From contig NC_084478.1 in NCBI RefSeq assembly GCF_027409185.1, positions 82,443,624 through 82,507,623 of the forward strand: 64,000 bases of DNA, in the 5' to 3' direction. The notes under the pieces were generated by a model. It was not told the DNA's origin, did no database searches, and was given only the letters and a program-made list of their open reading frames with translations. The stretch is from Cynocephalus volans. Its lineage: Eukaryota; Chordata; Mammalia; Dermoptera; Cynocephalidae. A program made the translations under genes and the position numbers. This document shows positions 49,699 through 61,245 of this stretch, piece after piece. Numbering within the stretch: position 1 is the stretch's first letter; each line of letters opens with the position of its first letter.

Positions 49699-50358
49699 TT
49701 AGAAGACTGATCTCTCCTCCTCGTACCTGGCAGCTTCCTCCTCCAAATCAGATTCCTCACTAGGGCTGAGGGGATCGGAGTCGGACTCATCCAGATTTAA
49801 ATCTTCTAATTCTTGTTTTAAGGCCCCCAGCTCTTGCATAGGGTAGAGGCCTCCTTCTTTCCCTTCCAACTTTTGTCTGGGTTTTGAAATCCCTCCTTTA
49901 CCGGCAGATGTGCCGGGAGTGTCACTTTGTTGTTTTAGAATCTCTCCCTCATCCGTAGACTTACCGGGAGGGCCCTTTTTCTTATGGGAGACGTCTCTCC
50001 TCCTGCGGGTACCCATCCTCTCACTCCGTTCAGTTTCTGACATGCTGTCTTGGACCTCCTCTAATGTATTTTGCCCTACTATCACTACCGGTTTACAGCC
50101 CTCATCTTCTAAGCAATTTTTAATAAACTTCCAAATGGTCTTGGTGCCCTGACGGAGGTCTCCCTCTGCGTACTTGCGGTCAAGGTCTCTGCCTAGTTTG
50201 TTCCAAGAGCTCAAAGTCAAGGAGCCGGAACAAGCAAACCACGGCGCTACACGATCTACCTCTTTTACAAAATTTTTGAGCACACGGCCCCCTACCTTTA
50301 TATCACGTTGTCTCAGCACGGCCTCTAACGCGGTAACCATGGACTGAGTGGAACCCAT
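49699..50358 (-). CDS. IAP-like Gag: matrix and following acidic region, 219 codons
   Basis: ATG at 50356-50358 gives MGSTQSM, a good N-myristoylation signal (G2, S6), so this is preferred over an upstream GTG in frame. Residues 1-95 form a betaretrovirus-type matrix (LRQRDIKVGGRVLKNFVKEV, SWNKLGRDLDRKYAEGDLRQ), which would direct Gag to membranes. A KKK-rich stretch and an acidic, Ser-rich tail (DLNLDESDSDPLSPSEESDL) follow. The frame stops at 49699 before capsid. Capsid text reappears from about 49665 in another frame, so gag was broken by a small lesion. The open state fits the low age of the provirus. Confidence 0.85.
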   Translation of the reverse strand: MGSTQSMVTALEAVLRQRDIKVGGRVLKNFVKEVDRVAPWFACSGSLTLSSWNKLGRDLDRKYAEGDLRQGTKTIWKFIKNCLEDEGCKPVVIVGQNTLEEVQDSMSETERSERMGTRRRRDVSHKKKGPPGKSTDEGEILKQQSDTPGTSAGKGGISKPRQKLEGKEGGLYPMQELGALKQELEDLNLDESDSDPLSPSEESDLEEEAARYEEERSVF

Positions 50359-50611
50359 AACGCGCCCCACTCCGTGGGAGGCGCTGTGAGACGCGCCGTT
50401 CCCTTACGTACTAGAGGCTCACACAGGTCTCTGGTGCAGCTGCTTATCTACGTCAGTCTGACCACACCAACGGGCGATTTCAAAACCTTTTAAACCAACC
50501 GGATTAACCCCAGACCAAGAACAGGCATACCTCTCCGAACTTACCCTCCTGCAGTTCTGAATCCTCCCTGTCTCCAGGGGGTCTCCGAAGGTGCTGACGA
50601 TGACACAAGTT

Positions 50612-50629
50612 TCCCGGGTTTCGGCACCA
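50612..50629 (-). promoter_or_regulatory. Primer binding site, tRNA-Phe
   Basis: On the minus strand TGGTGCCGAAACCCGGGA, an 18-nt complement to the 3' end of tRNA-Phe, two bases from the 5' LTR. All 18 bases match the tRNA as I know it. Confidence 0.9.
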
Positions 50630-50631
50630 GA

Positions 50632-50913
50632 TGTCCCGCGCAACCGTCTCGCCAGCAAGAACGACGCGGCACACAAAGGATCCTTCTGCAGATCAGCTTT
50701 AATGCATCTTGAGAGGGAGAGCATAAGCTTGCCAAAAATGGAGACCCCGAGCGAGGGAACCCGCACCCTTTATATAGAGACTGCTCCTCTCCTAGGACGT
50801 GCTCCTACCTTATTGGTGACTGCCTAATCGGCCCAGGCGTGTTACCGAGCAGCCCTGCCCTCCACCGGAAATCAGCGCCATCTTGTAATGGCGATTTCGG
50901 GCAGCTCCTCACA
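50632..50913 (-). repeat. 5' LTR of IAP-like provirus
   Basis: 282 bp with TG...CA ends. On the minus strand it has TATATAAAG (about 50768-50776), followed by an ATTAAA poly(A) signal (50698-50703), so R begins and ends within a very short LTR. Differs from the 3' LTR at three positions. Lies next to the primer site. Confidence 0.92.
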
Positions 50914-50919
50914 CTACAG

Positions 50920-52077
50920 TTCTGGCATCTCAGTGGCAGCTCTGCTCCCATGGCTCCACTAGGTATGGCACTCATGGAGATTCTCTGCTGAAACTCTGAT
51001 CCCACATTTCCACTTGCCATTGTTCTAATGGAGATTATCTGTGGTGACACTGCCTTGCCACAAATCTCTTCCTGGGCCCCCAAGCTTTTCCATACATCCT
51101 TTGAAATCTGGGTGGAGGCTGCCATGCCTCCACAGCTCTTCTATTCTGCCAGCTGGCAGACTTAACACCATTTGGACACTGCAAAGATTTGGATCTTCTG
51201 AAGCAGAAAGCCCAGCAACACCAGGGCCAATTTAGCCATGGCTGAAGAAGCCGAGGGACACTGTGGTGGAATGCAGGGAGCAGCTTCCCAAGGCGGCCCT
51301 GGGTAGCAAGCCTGTGGAGGGCATCTCAGTTTGGTCCCCTGAAACCATTCTGTTTTCCTAGGCCTCTGGGTCTGTGATGAGAGGGGCAGTCTCAAAGGTC
51401 TCTGAAATGCCTTAAAGGTCTTTCTTCCATTCTCTTGATGATCCCTTCCCTCTGTACTAATCTCCTTAGCAGATGGTTGCTGGGCTACACCCTTGATTTT
51501 CTCCCCCAAATACACTTTTTCACTTTTACATGGCCAGGCTGAGAGTTTTCTAATTTTTTACCCTCTACATTCCTTTTAATTATAAATTCTCCTTTTATGT
51601 CATGGTATTGCTTCTGTGATTCATTGTAAACTGTTAGGAGTAGCCACGCAGCTTTCTGAATGCTATGTTGCTTAGAAATTTCTTCTGCCAAATACCCTGG
51701 TTCATTACTCTGAAGTTCCACATTCCGTATAGCCCTTGGGCATGGACACAATGCAGACAAGTCCTTTGCCAGTATATAACAAGGATGGAATTTGGCCAAA
51801 TTTCAAATAAGTTTCTCGTCCATCTGAGGCCTCCTCAGGATGGCCTTTACTGTCCACATTTCTATCAATATTTTGGGCACCACCACTTACCCAGTCTCTG
51901 ATATGTTCCAAACTTCCCCGGGTCTTCTTGTCTTCTAAGCCCTCACCAGAATCTAGGATTCTTTTAGCCTGCTCCTCCAAATTCTTCTAGCCTCTGCCCA
52001 TTACCCAGCTCCAAAGCGACTTCCACATTTTCTTATATTTGTTATCAGCTATGCCCCACTTCTTGGTACCAATTTTC
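50920..52077 (-). pseudogene. MaLR internal region with gag-like remnant
   Basis: The minus strand encodes degraded MaLR gag-like text: LAKDLSALCPCPR and GYLAEEISKQHSIQKAAWLL in 51485-51799, and an acidic/charged upstream frame in 51705-51980. Continuous with 47287-47707 on the other side of the IAP-like insertion. No functional frame is expected. Confidence 0.75.
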
Positions 52078-52482
52078 TGTATTAGTCCATTTTCCGGTGT
52101 AACAGAATATCTGAAACTGGCTAATTCATAAGAAAATAAAATTTATTTCTTACAGTTTTGGAGGCTGGGAAGTCCTAGGTCAAGAGGACTTCTGACCTAG
52201 GAAATCACTTCTGGTGAGGGCCTTCTTCTTGGTGGAAACTTTCTACAGAGTCCCATGGTGGCACAGGTAATCATTTACATGGTGGGGGCAGCAAGAGTGC
52301 TTTCATGTACTCTCCTTATAAAGGCACCAGTCCACAGTCATGATAACCCATTACTCCATGAATCCATGAGATCATAGTCCTCATGATCCAATCACCTCTT
52401 AAAGGTTCCACTTTTCAACACTGCCACATTGAGAATCAAGCTCCAATACACGAACTTTGGGGGGACACATTTAAACCACAGT
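52078..52482 (-). repeat. MaLR LTR, right
   Basis: Begins 'tgtattagtccattttccgg', ends 'ttaaaccacagt'. About 405 bp. Retains the same block order as the left copy ('ggaggctggga', 'ataaaggcaccagtccac', 'atcaagctccaatacacg'). Confidence 0.8.
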
Positions 52483-52487
52483 AGCCA

Positions 52488-55400
52488 AGTACCCTATATC
52501 CAGAAAATCTGTTCATCAAAAATATAGGCAAAATAAAGACATTTACAGTAAACAGAGAAAGAGAATTTGTTGCTACCAGACTCCCTTACAAGAAATACTA
52601 AAGAAAATTCTTCAGCAAGAAGGAAAGTGACATCAGAGAGTAACTCAAATCCACGTTTTATAAAAACAACAACAAAGAGTACCTGTAATTAGAGAGCTAA
52701 ATATAAAAGATGATATAAGTATATATGTTCTCTTTGCTTCTATTATGTGATTTAAAAGAAAATTACATTTAAAAAAATTATAAAATTTTATTGCTGGACT
52801 GATAACATATAAATATATAATGTATATAACAACAATAAAACAAAAAAAGGTGAGGGACTAAAGTTTATTGCAATAAGAAAATGACTCCCCAAAGCAACTT
52901 ACATCCACAGAGAGAAAGAGTGCTAAAAATGGTTACTATGTAGATTTATAGATAACACTGTTTAAATTTTTTTCTCCTTAACTTCTATAAAAGACATAAG
53001 ATTTGTATAAAGCAAAAATTAAAAATATAGTATTAAAATTAAAACGAATATACACATAATATGTGTGACCACAATAGCACAAAAAATGGTAGAAGGCAAG
53101 GAGGTATATTAGAGCAAAGCTTTTATGTTTTACTGAAATTAAATTGGCATCAAAATCTGAAGTAGATTGTGACGTGTTAAAAGGCATATCTTAATCCCTA
53201 GAGGAAAAATTAAGAGAATAAAAGCAAATATAGTATAAAATAAACAAAGAAATTAAAATGGTACACTAGAAGGTATTTAGTAAGTACAAAAGAATTAAAG
53301 GAGCAATAGAGGAACAAAATAAAGACATGAGACATATTGAAAACTAAGAGCAGACAGAAGTCCAACCATATCAATACTAATATTAAATGAATGAATTAAA
53401 ACCTCCAGTCAAAATGCAGCAATTGTCAGATTCCATTTTTTAAAAAGATCCAATAATATACCATCTAATGGAGATACACTTTAAAAAATACAAATAGCTG
53501 TAAAGTAAAAGGATGGAAAAACATGATGCAAACAGTAACAATAATAGAGCTGGAGTAAGTATGCTAATATAAAAATACAGAATTTCAGACCAACATTATT
53601 AGTAAAGATAAAGAAGGGTATTTCATAATGATTAAAGGATCAACTCATCAGGAAAATATAATTACAAACAGATATTCACCTAACAGGAGAAACTAATACT
53701 ACACGAAGCAAAGACTAACAAAATTGAAGAAAAAAATGAAAGATTCAATAATAATGGTTGGAGACTTCGATGTCCCACTTTCAGCAGTGAACAGCAAAAT
53801 AATACAGAAAATAAGAAAGGATATAGAAGATTTGAATAACAGTATAAAGTAGACATGACATTTTTAGAACACTCCAACCAACAACAGCAGAATAGCCATT
53901 CTTCTCAAATGCATATGGAACCTTCTATAAAATAAATAATATGGTAGGCCACAAGTCTCAATAAATTTTAAATGATTGATATTATTCAGCTTATGTTCTC
54001 AAACCACACTGGAATTAAATTAGACACAACATAAGGAAATTTTGGAAATCTGCAAATATCTGGAAATTAAACAAATTCATAACAACCTATAGGTCAAAGA
54101 GAAATCAGGGAAATTAGAAATATTTTAAGCTGGATGTAAACAAAAATTTATCAGATATAGCTAAATCAGTCCTTAGAAGGAAATGCATAGGAGTATGTGT
54201 CTATAATATAGATGAAAGATCTCAAGTCAATAATCTAAGTTTTTGCTTTAGCAAACTAGAAAAAGAAGAACAAACTAAACCCAAAGCAAGCAGAAGGAAG
54301 AAAATAATATAGTTTCCTGTAAAAATCAATGGAAAGGTTAACAGGAAAAAAAATACAGAAAATCAGTAAAACCAACAGTTGGTTTTGCAAAAAGATAAAT
54401 GAAATTGAAAAATCTGTAGCTAGACTGACCAAGAAGAAAAAAGGGGACAGAAAATTCCTGAAGTCATAATGAACAAGTCACTACTAACTTTACAGAAATT
54501 AAAAAGATTTAACAAACTAGTAATGGAAGGTAACTTCATTAATCTAATTAACGGCATTTACAAAACAAAAACTACAGCTAATGTCATACTTAATGGTGAA
54601 AGACTGAATTATTTTCCATTGATATTAGGAACGAGTCAAGGAATTCTGCTCTTAACACCTCTTTTCAACACTGTACTTACTGTAAGTTCAAGCCCATGCA
54701 ATTAGGCAGAAAAGAAAGAAAAAGAAACAAGTTGGGGGTGGGGCGAGTAGAGAAGAAGAAAGGAAGGAAGGAAGGGAGAAAGAGATAGAGAGATCCAGAT
54801 TAGAAAAGAACAGGTAAAACTGTGTTTATTCACAGGTTACATGATCTTATATGTAGAAAACTCTAAGAAATTCACATACAAATCTACTACAACTACTAAA
54901 TGTGTTCAGCAAGGTCACATACTACATCAGTATACAAACATAAATTGTATCCCCACAGACTAACAATGGACAATCCAAAAATGAGATAAGAAAACAATTC
55001 CATTCATAATAATATGAAAAAGAATAAAAATATTTAGGAATAAATTTAACAAAAGAATCTCAAGTTTTGTACATTGAAAACCACAAAACGTTATTGAAGA
55101 AAATTAAAGAGGAGCTAAATAAATAGACAACCCATGTTCATGAATCAGAAGACTTATTATTATGTTGGTGACATGCCCAAATTGATCTACATATTCAATG
55201 TGATTTATGTTAAAATTCCATCTGGCTTTTTAAAAAGAAACCGATGAGATGATCCTAAAATTTATGTGGAAATGCAAAAGATTCGATAGCCCAAACAGTA
55301 CTGAAAAAGAGCAAATTTGGTGGACTTATTTGTTCCAATTTTAAAACTTACTATAAAGCTACAATATTCAAGATGGTGTGGTACCGGGCTGAAGATAGAC

Positions 55401-55501
55401 ATATAAAAAAATTGAATAGAATTAAGAGTCTCAAAATAAACCCATATACTCATGGTTCAGTTGATTTTCAAGAGAGTTGCCAAGGCAATTCAACAGAAAA
55501 A
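52488..55501 (+). repeat. Old L1 (L1M-type), ORF1 to ORF2, + strand
   Basis: Continues from 46890 ('agtaccctatatccagaaaatctg', ORF1 end) through inter-ORF and ORF2 text. Endonuclease-like at 53500-53960, reverse-transcriptase-like at 54469-54705 (NGIYKTKTTANVILNGERLN, then a degraded GTSQG...LLTPLFNTV). No long open frame. It is the oldest large element and the landing site for the MaLR and the 55.5-kb fragment. Confidence 0.75.
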
Positions 55502-55713
55502 GGACAGTCTTCGAGGGAAGAAGACATAACAATTACAATTCCTTGAAGTTGATACGACAAACAACAGAAAGGACATTGTTGGGAGGGAGGGGAGAGAGGG
55601 AGGAGGGAGGGAGGTTTTGGTAACGGGCCGTAATAATCAATCACATTGTATATTGACAAAATAAAATAAAACTAAAAAAAAAAAAAAAAAGAAAAAGAAA
55701 AAGGACAGTCTTC
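55496..55713 (+). mobile_element. 184-bp L1 3'UTR insertion with TSD
   Basis: Insert 55513-55696 is only the G-rich end of the 3'UTR plus an A-rich tail. The 17-bp GAAAAAGGACAGTCTTC flanks it (55496-55512 and 55697-55713). The host L1 text continues smoothly on both sides. Confidence 0.95.
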
Positions 55714-57575
55714 AACAAACAGTGCTAGGATAATTTGATAGCCACAGTGCAAAAACATAAATTTAGACCCTTACTTAATACCATACACAAAAATTAACTC
55801 AAAATGGATCACAGACCTAAATGTAAGAGTTGAAACTATAAAGGTCTTAGAAGAAAACATAAGAGCAAATCTTTGTGATACTGGGTCAGGCAAAAGTTTC
55901 TTACATATATCATCAAAGCACAAGCAATAAAAGAAAATTGATGAATTGGATTTCATTTAAATTAAAAACTTTTTCAGTTCAAAATTAACCATTAACAATG
56001 TGAAAAGATAAGCCAAAGACTAGGACAAAATATTTGTACACTATATATCCAATAAAGGACTTCTATCCAGGATACATAAAGGGCACTTATAAGCTAAGAA
56101 GACAAATAACCCAATTTTTAAAAGGACAAAAAAGCTATACACAAGTGTTCATAGCAGTTTTATTCATAACAACCAAAACCTGGAAACAACCCAAATGTCT
56201 TTTAGTGGATGAATAGGTAAACAAACTGTGGTATATTTATACTGTGGAATACTACACAGCAATAAAAAGGAATAAACCATTGATACACACAATAACTTGG
56301 ATGATTTTCAGGATAAGTTTGCTAAGTCAATCCTCAAAGGTCACATACGGTATGACACAATTTACATAACACTCTTGAAATGACAACAACTATTGATTGT
56401 AAACAGATGAACAGTTGCTAGAGAGTAGGGAGGAGGGTAGGGATTGCTATAAAAGTATAACAGGCGGTATCCTTGTGGTGACATAATTGCTCTGCATCTA
56501 CGACTGTGGTTATAAGAACATAAACTATGATAAAATGCATAGAACTAAATGCACGCACACACGCATACACACATACAATGAGTACATGTATTACCAGAAA
56601 TCTGAATAAGATAGATGGAATGTGTAAATACTAATGCTGTGGTTGTGATAGTGTACTATAATTATGCAAGATGTTGCTATTGTGGGATACTGAGTAAACA
56701 GTAAACAGAAGCTCTCTATTATTTTTTACAACTACATATGAATCTACATTTCTCTGAAAAAAAGCTTGATTTAAAAAATGTAAAAGATTTGAAGAGACAT
56801 TTTATCAAAGATATATAAATGGAAAACAGGCACATGAAAAAAATGGTCAAAATCATTTGTCAATAGTAAAATACAAAGTAAAACCACAATGCACACCCAC
56901 AAGAATAGCATTAATCAAAAAGACAGACAACAACAAGTGTTGGAGAGGATATGGAGAAAATGGAACCCACATACATTGCTCGTGGGAATGTAAACTGATG
57001 GAGCCACCTTGGTAAAACAGTTTGGCAGTTTCTTAGTTTCAACATAGTCTTACCATATGACCCAGAAATCCACTCATAGGTATCTATCCAAGAGAAATTA
57101 AAACATATACTCAAACAGACCCATGATTATAGCAGCATTTTTATAATACCTAAAAGGTGGAAACAACCCAAATGTCATCAGCTAGTAAGTAAATAGATAA
57201 ACAAAATGTGATATACTGCAACAATGGAATACTACTCATCAATTAAAAGGAATGAAGTACTGATACATAATACAACATGAACAAACCTGAAAAACATTAT
57301 ACTAAGTGAAAGAAGCTAGGGACAAAAGACCACATATCGTATGAACCAATTTATTTGAAGTGCCCATTGAAGAAATCTATAGAGACAGAGAGTAGATTAA
57401 TGGTTACCTAGGGTTGAGGGTGAGAATGGGGAGTAACTGAAAATGGGACAGAGATTTCTTTTGGAAGTGATGGAAATATTCTAAAATTAGTGTGTAGTGA
57501 TAGTTGCACAACTCTGTAAATTTACTAAAATCACTAAATTGTATGCTTTAATAAATAGATAAAGCTGTTTTTAAA
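55714..57575 (+). repeat. Old L1M 3' portion(s), + strand
   Basis: ORF2 C-terminal text ('caatgtgaaaagataagccaaagac', 'ctatccaggatacata') and 3'UTR-type text occur twice (56080-56760 and 56790-57570, the latter ending 'gcacaactctgtaaatttactaaaatcac'). This suggests two old L1M ends in tandem. CA-rich run near 56555. Confidence 0.65.
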
Positions 57576-58828
57576 AAGCTACAATTCTTTTCAGCTGTTT
57601 TAAGGTTGAAATCCTCTCAGCTCATTAAACCTGTAACCTCATGCCTCAGGCCCCCATCCCTTAGACGGCAGAATTACCCCCATGCCCTGCATAGCACATC
57701 AGATAGAATGTTAAATGGCCTGTTTTCTTCTCTATCCACTCCTTGATTTACTATCCTCAACGCTAAGTATCATTTAGAAACCATGGTGTTGCTTGTGATT
57801 ACTGACAATGGATAAACAAAATGTGTTTTTCTCAGCATGCTCAATTCCAAATTCTCCTATGGTTCAGCAAAACAAATTACCTTTGGAATTACATATGCCT
57901 TTTCAGCACAATGTATGTGCAAGAAAACAGATGAGCAGATTTGAATATACTTGTGCATTTAGCCAAATATAGCACTTTCCTGAACTGCTTTGTCCTTTTG
58001 GCATCTGACTAAATGTCAGGGGTCTCTTTCCATTTTAACAGTAGAATTTTCTCATCTCTTTCCTTCCTTCCCATTCCCCCCCTAGCCATCATTTCCTCAC
58101 TTTTACCATAGTTCAAGTACGTTATTTGCACTTGTCACAAAGCCCACCCCTTACTCCCTTCCCTTTCTCTCTTTCAAATATCCCTTCCTAGCCTAATCTT
58201 GAGTAGCATAAAGGAGAAACTACATTTAATCAGTCATCAGGGGAGTGTCTTTCTCTCTAGACATTGACTTAGTGGAACTTTATGGATAAAATAGTATATT
58301 TGAAAATTGTTAGTCTCATCTATGGTTTTTTTAGGGGGGGAGGTGATTCTTGAAATAGAAGAACTGGTACAGAATACTGAATTTGATCTTAAGTCTAAGG
58401 TATTTCACTCCCACAGTTGATATATGACACATTTATTAACACCCAAGAAAAGCAAAGATACATCATATATGTCTTGCCAGAAGGCTATTATGAAACATTT
58501 TAAGGTTCCACCTGTTATTAGAATCTCTGGCTAGTAGATAAGGTGCTCTATACTACAAAAATCTAGATTTTGTTGCTTATTGACAGTGTTACAACTTATT
58601 TTTAGAGTTCCTAAATAATCAAGTTTTTTAACACAATGAAAAATTTTTAACTTTAAGAAGCTCCTTGATCAGAATGGTTTTATCTGTTCCTAGAAAAGGA
58701 ACTAATTTCTCCTTTTCTCATACACCCTAAATACTTTGTTTATACTGCTATAGTACTAATATAATGCTCATCCTAAATTAAAATCTGGCTCTGTCTGTTT
58801 CCCTAATCTCAGTATCTGATTGGGATGC
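57576..58828. other. Intergenic, nothing identified
   Basis: Non-repetitive looking sequence upstream of CHIC1. I see no exon, RNA gene or clear repeat here. It is a candidate for conserved regulatory DNA only by position. Confidence 0.4.
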
Positions 58829-59225
58829 AGCTGTAGTATAGTAGAAAGAGCCGTGAAGCTGGTATTAAAATACCTGGATTACAGTATTTGTTCTGTTACT
58901 TAGCAGCTATATGACTTTACCGTCTTAATGACATTGATTTGTGTGCTGCTGCCTGGTATGAACCAGTTTGGCACATTGTTTGGAAACTCAAAATATATGA
59001 TCTCTACAACACTGGAGTGTGTGTGGAGAAGACAAAATATTTGGAATGGAAAATTTTGGACAAAAAGTCACCATAGACCTGAATAAATTACTAACTTGCT
59101 GAGACTCAGTTTTGTCATCTATAAAGTGTATATAATGATGCCTATCTCACAGGATTGTTTAGGGGTTAACTGAGATATTGTATGTGAAAGAATCTAGTGC
59201 GGTGTCTGGAAAACGGATAACGTTA
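58829..59225 (+). repeat. MIR, split by about 150 bp
   Basis: 5' part 'gtatagtagaaagagccgtgaagc...ggattacagt...ttacttagcagctatatgac' and 3' part 'ctgagactcagttttgtcatctataaag...ggattgtttaggggttaactgaga' flank an unrelated segment at about 58930-59090. Confidence 0.7.
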
Positions 59226-59371
59226 ATTAATGTTTCCTTAGGTTGGAATAATACTTCTACCCCCTCCATCTCCCCCCTGCAAATAAAACCCTCCAAAATT
59301 CAAACATGCATATTCTGACTTATCTTTTTAGAAGCCGCCCAAAAGGCAGCACTCTACAAACGCTTTCAAAA

Positions 59372-59640
59372 CGACTTTAGGCAGTATAACCCTTTGCTTA
59401 AGAGTACTGGGCTTTGGGGATTAGAAGAGACTCCCAAATTTAAAAGTAGGTCTGTCATTTAGTGGCTCCATGACTTTGGACAAGTTACTTATTCTTTCTG
59501 CATCTAGATGTCCCATCTGCAAAGTGAGATTATGGTACATACTTCATAGCGTTGTGGAGGATTAAATGGCATATGCACATAGAGCAATTAGCACAGTCCC
59601 TGACAGTAAGTCTTCCATAAATATTACACAGTGAAAGTAG
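59372..59640 (+). repeat. MIR SINE
   Basis: 'cttaagagtactgggctttgggg', 'ctccatgactttggacaagttac', 'cccatctgcaaagtgagattatgg' and 'cagtccctgacagtaagtcttc' in MIR order, about 600 bp upstream of the CHIC1 start. Confidence 0.75.
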
Positions 59641-59929
59641 AAGTAGTAATAGAAAGTAAAACGTTAATAAAAACGCTTACCCCGCCTCCCAGCATTGTGG
59701 CAAAGTTTTGACGCAAAAGTCTTTTAAAATGTAGTAGTGGACAAACGTAGGGTAATTGCTATACACATTGCAATATTTGGGGCAAGTTCTAACCTCACTT
59801 TTATAAAATATGCTTCCCCTCGTCCGCCTGCCCTGGGGGTAATAACACTGAGTATTAATGAATAGGAAATAAAATCACGGATACGTCCCCCGAATACAAG
59901 CTGCTGACGCCCAAAAAGCAGAAATGAGA

Positions 59930-60530
<601 letters not shown>

Positions 60531-61059
60531 GAATAAGAAGATGATCGAGGGGCCTGGGGAGTGGGGGAGGGCTGTTGAGGCTTACAGTTAGGAAAGGATA
60601 CCTGGTCTAAATGGAGAAACCGAGGGTGAATGGGTGTAAAGAAGTGAGGAGAATGTAAGTGTGAAGCACCAACGCCGGGTAAAGAGTGAGTATAGATCAG
60701 GGAAGTTAGGGGGTTGGGAACCAGAGGGATTGGAGTAGTGATGTCTCCTTTCTTTTATGTATGCTGGCAAGTGAATAATATTTCTACTGCAGGATGTACC
60801 AGAGGGTTTTTAGCTGCCGAGATTGGTGTCTAGTTGGAAAACGGCGACTGCTGTGACATGTGACAAGAACTAGGCTTGCATTCTTCAAAACAGAAACATG
60901 ATATATTTTGTAAATTATAGAATGTCCATCCACCCACATATTCATCCATTCTTCCTATCTAATCCTTACATGAATTAATACAATAATCCTTTCCCTGTTT
61001 TGAGCACTACTCATTCTGACAGTCCTTAAATATCACATTATGAGAGGTTCAGGTTGAGA

Positions 61060-61245
61060 GACTATGGAAAGTAAAAAGAGCAATAAATTAAGAGTCAGGG
61101 CTGTTGCATGCTAATCCCAATTTTGCTTCTTACTGGCCCTGTGACCTTGGGTTGCTCCCCATTTGTGGGCCTCGATTTCTCCATCTGTAAAATGAAGGGC
61201 TTGGAGTAAACGGTTTCTAAAGCCTTTCAGCTCTGAGATAATTTA
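61060..61245 (+). repeat. MIR SINE in CHIC1 intron 1
   Basis: 'gagcaataaattaagagtcagggctg', 'actggccctgtgaccttgggttg', 'gatttctccatctgtaaaatgaagggcttggag' in MIR order. Confidence 0.8.

Larger units (their letters stand above)
47714..50913 (-). mobile_element. IAP-like betaretroviral provirus, 3.2 kb, internally deleted
   Basis: A complete LTR-to-LTR unit on the minus strand: 5' LTR (50632-50913), primer site, gag matrix region, capsid start fused to env, polypurine tract, 3' LTR (47714-47995). Flanked by a perfect 6-bp duplication CTACAG (47708-47713 and 50914-50919), as expected for class II elements. Protease and pol are wholly absent. The tRNA-Phe primer site, also used by rodent IAPs, and the MA and TM style suggest an IAP/IAPE-like clade. 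LTRs differ at 3 of 282 sites, which implies a recent insertion. Confidence 0.92.
46896..52482 (-). mobile_element. MaLR provirus, minus strand, host of the IAP-like element
   Basis: Two LTR copies (about 46896-47286 and 52078-52482) in the same orientation flank internal sequence of the THE1/MST type. It lies in an old L1 whose text continues on both sides, and the 5-bp AGCCA is found at 46891-46895 and 52483-52487 as the target duplication. The internal part is split by the younger provirus at 47714-50913. Confidence 0.85.

Noticed and set aside
50359-50370. Upstream in-frame start of the IAP-like Gag at 50370
   Set aside because: The codon is GTG; the ATG at 50358 gives a myristoylation signal.
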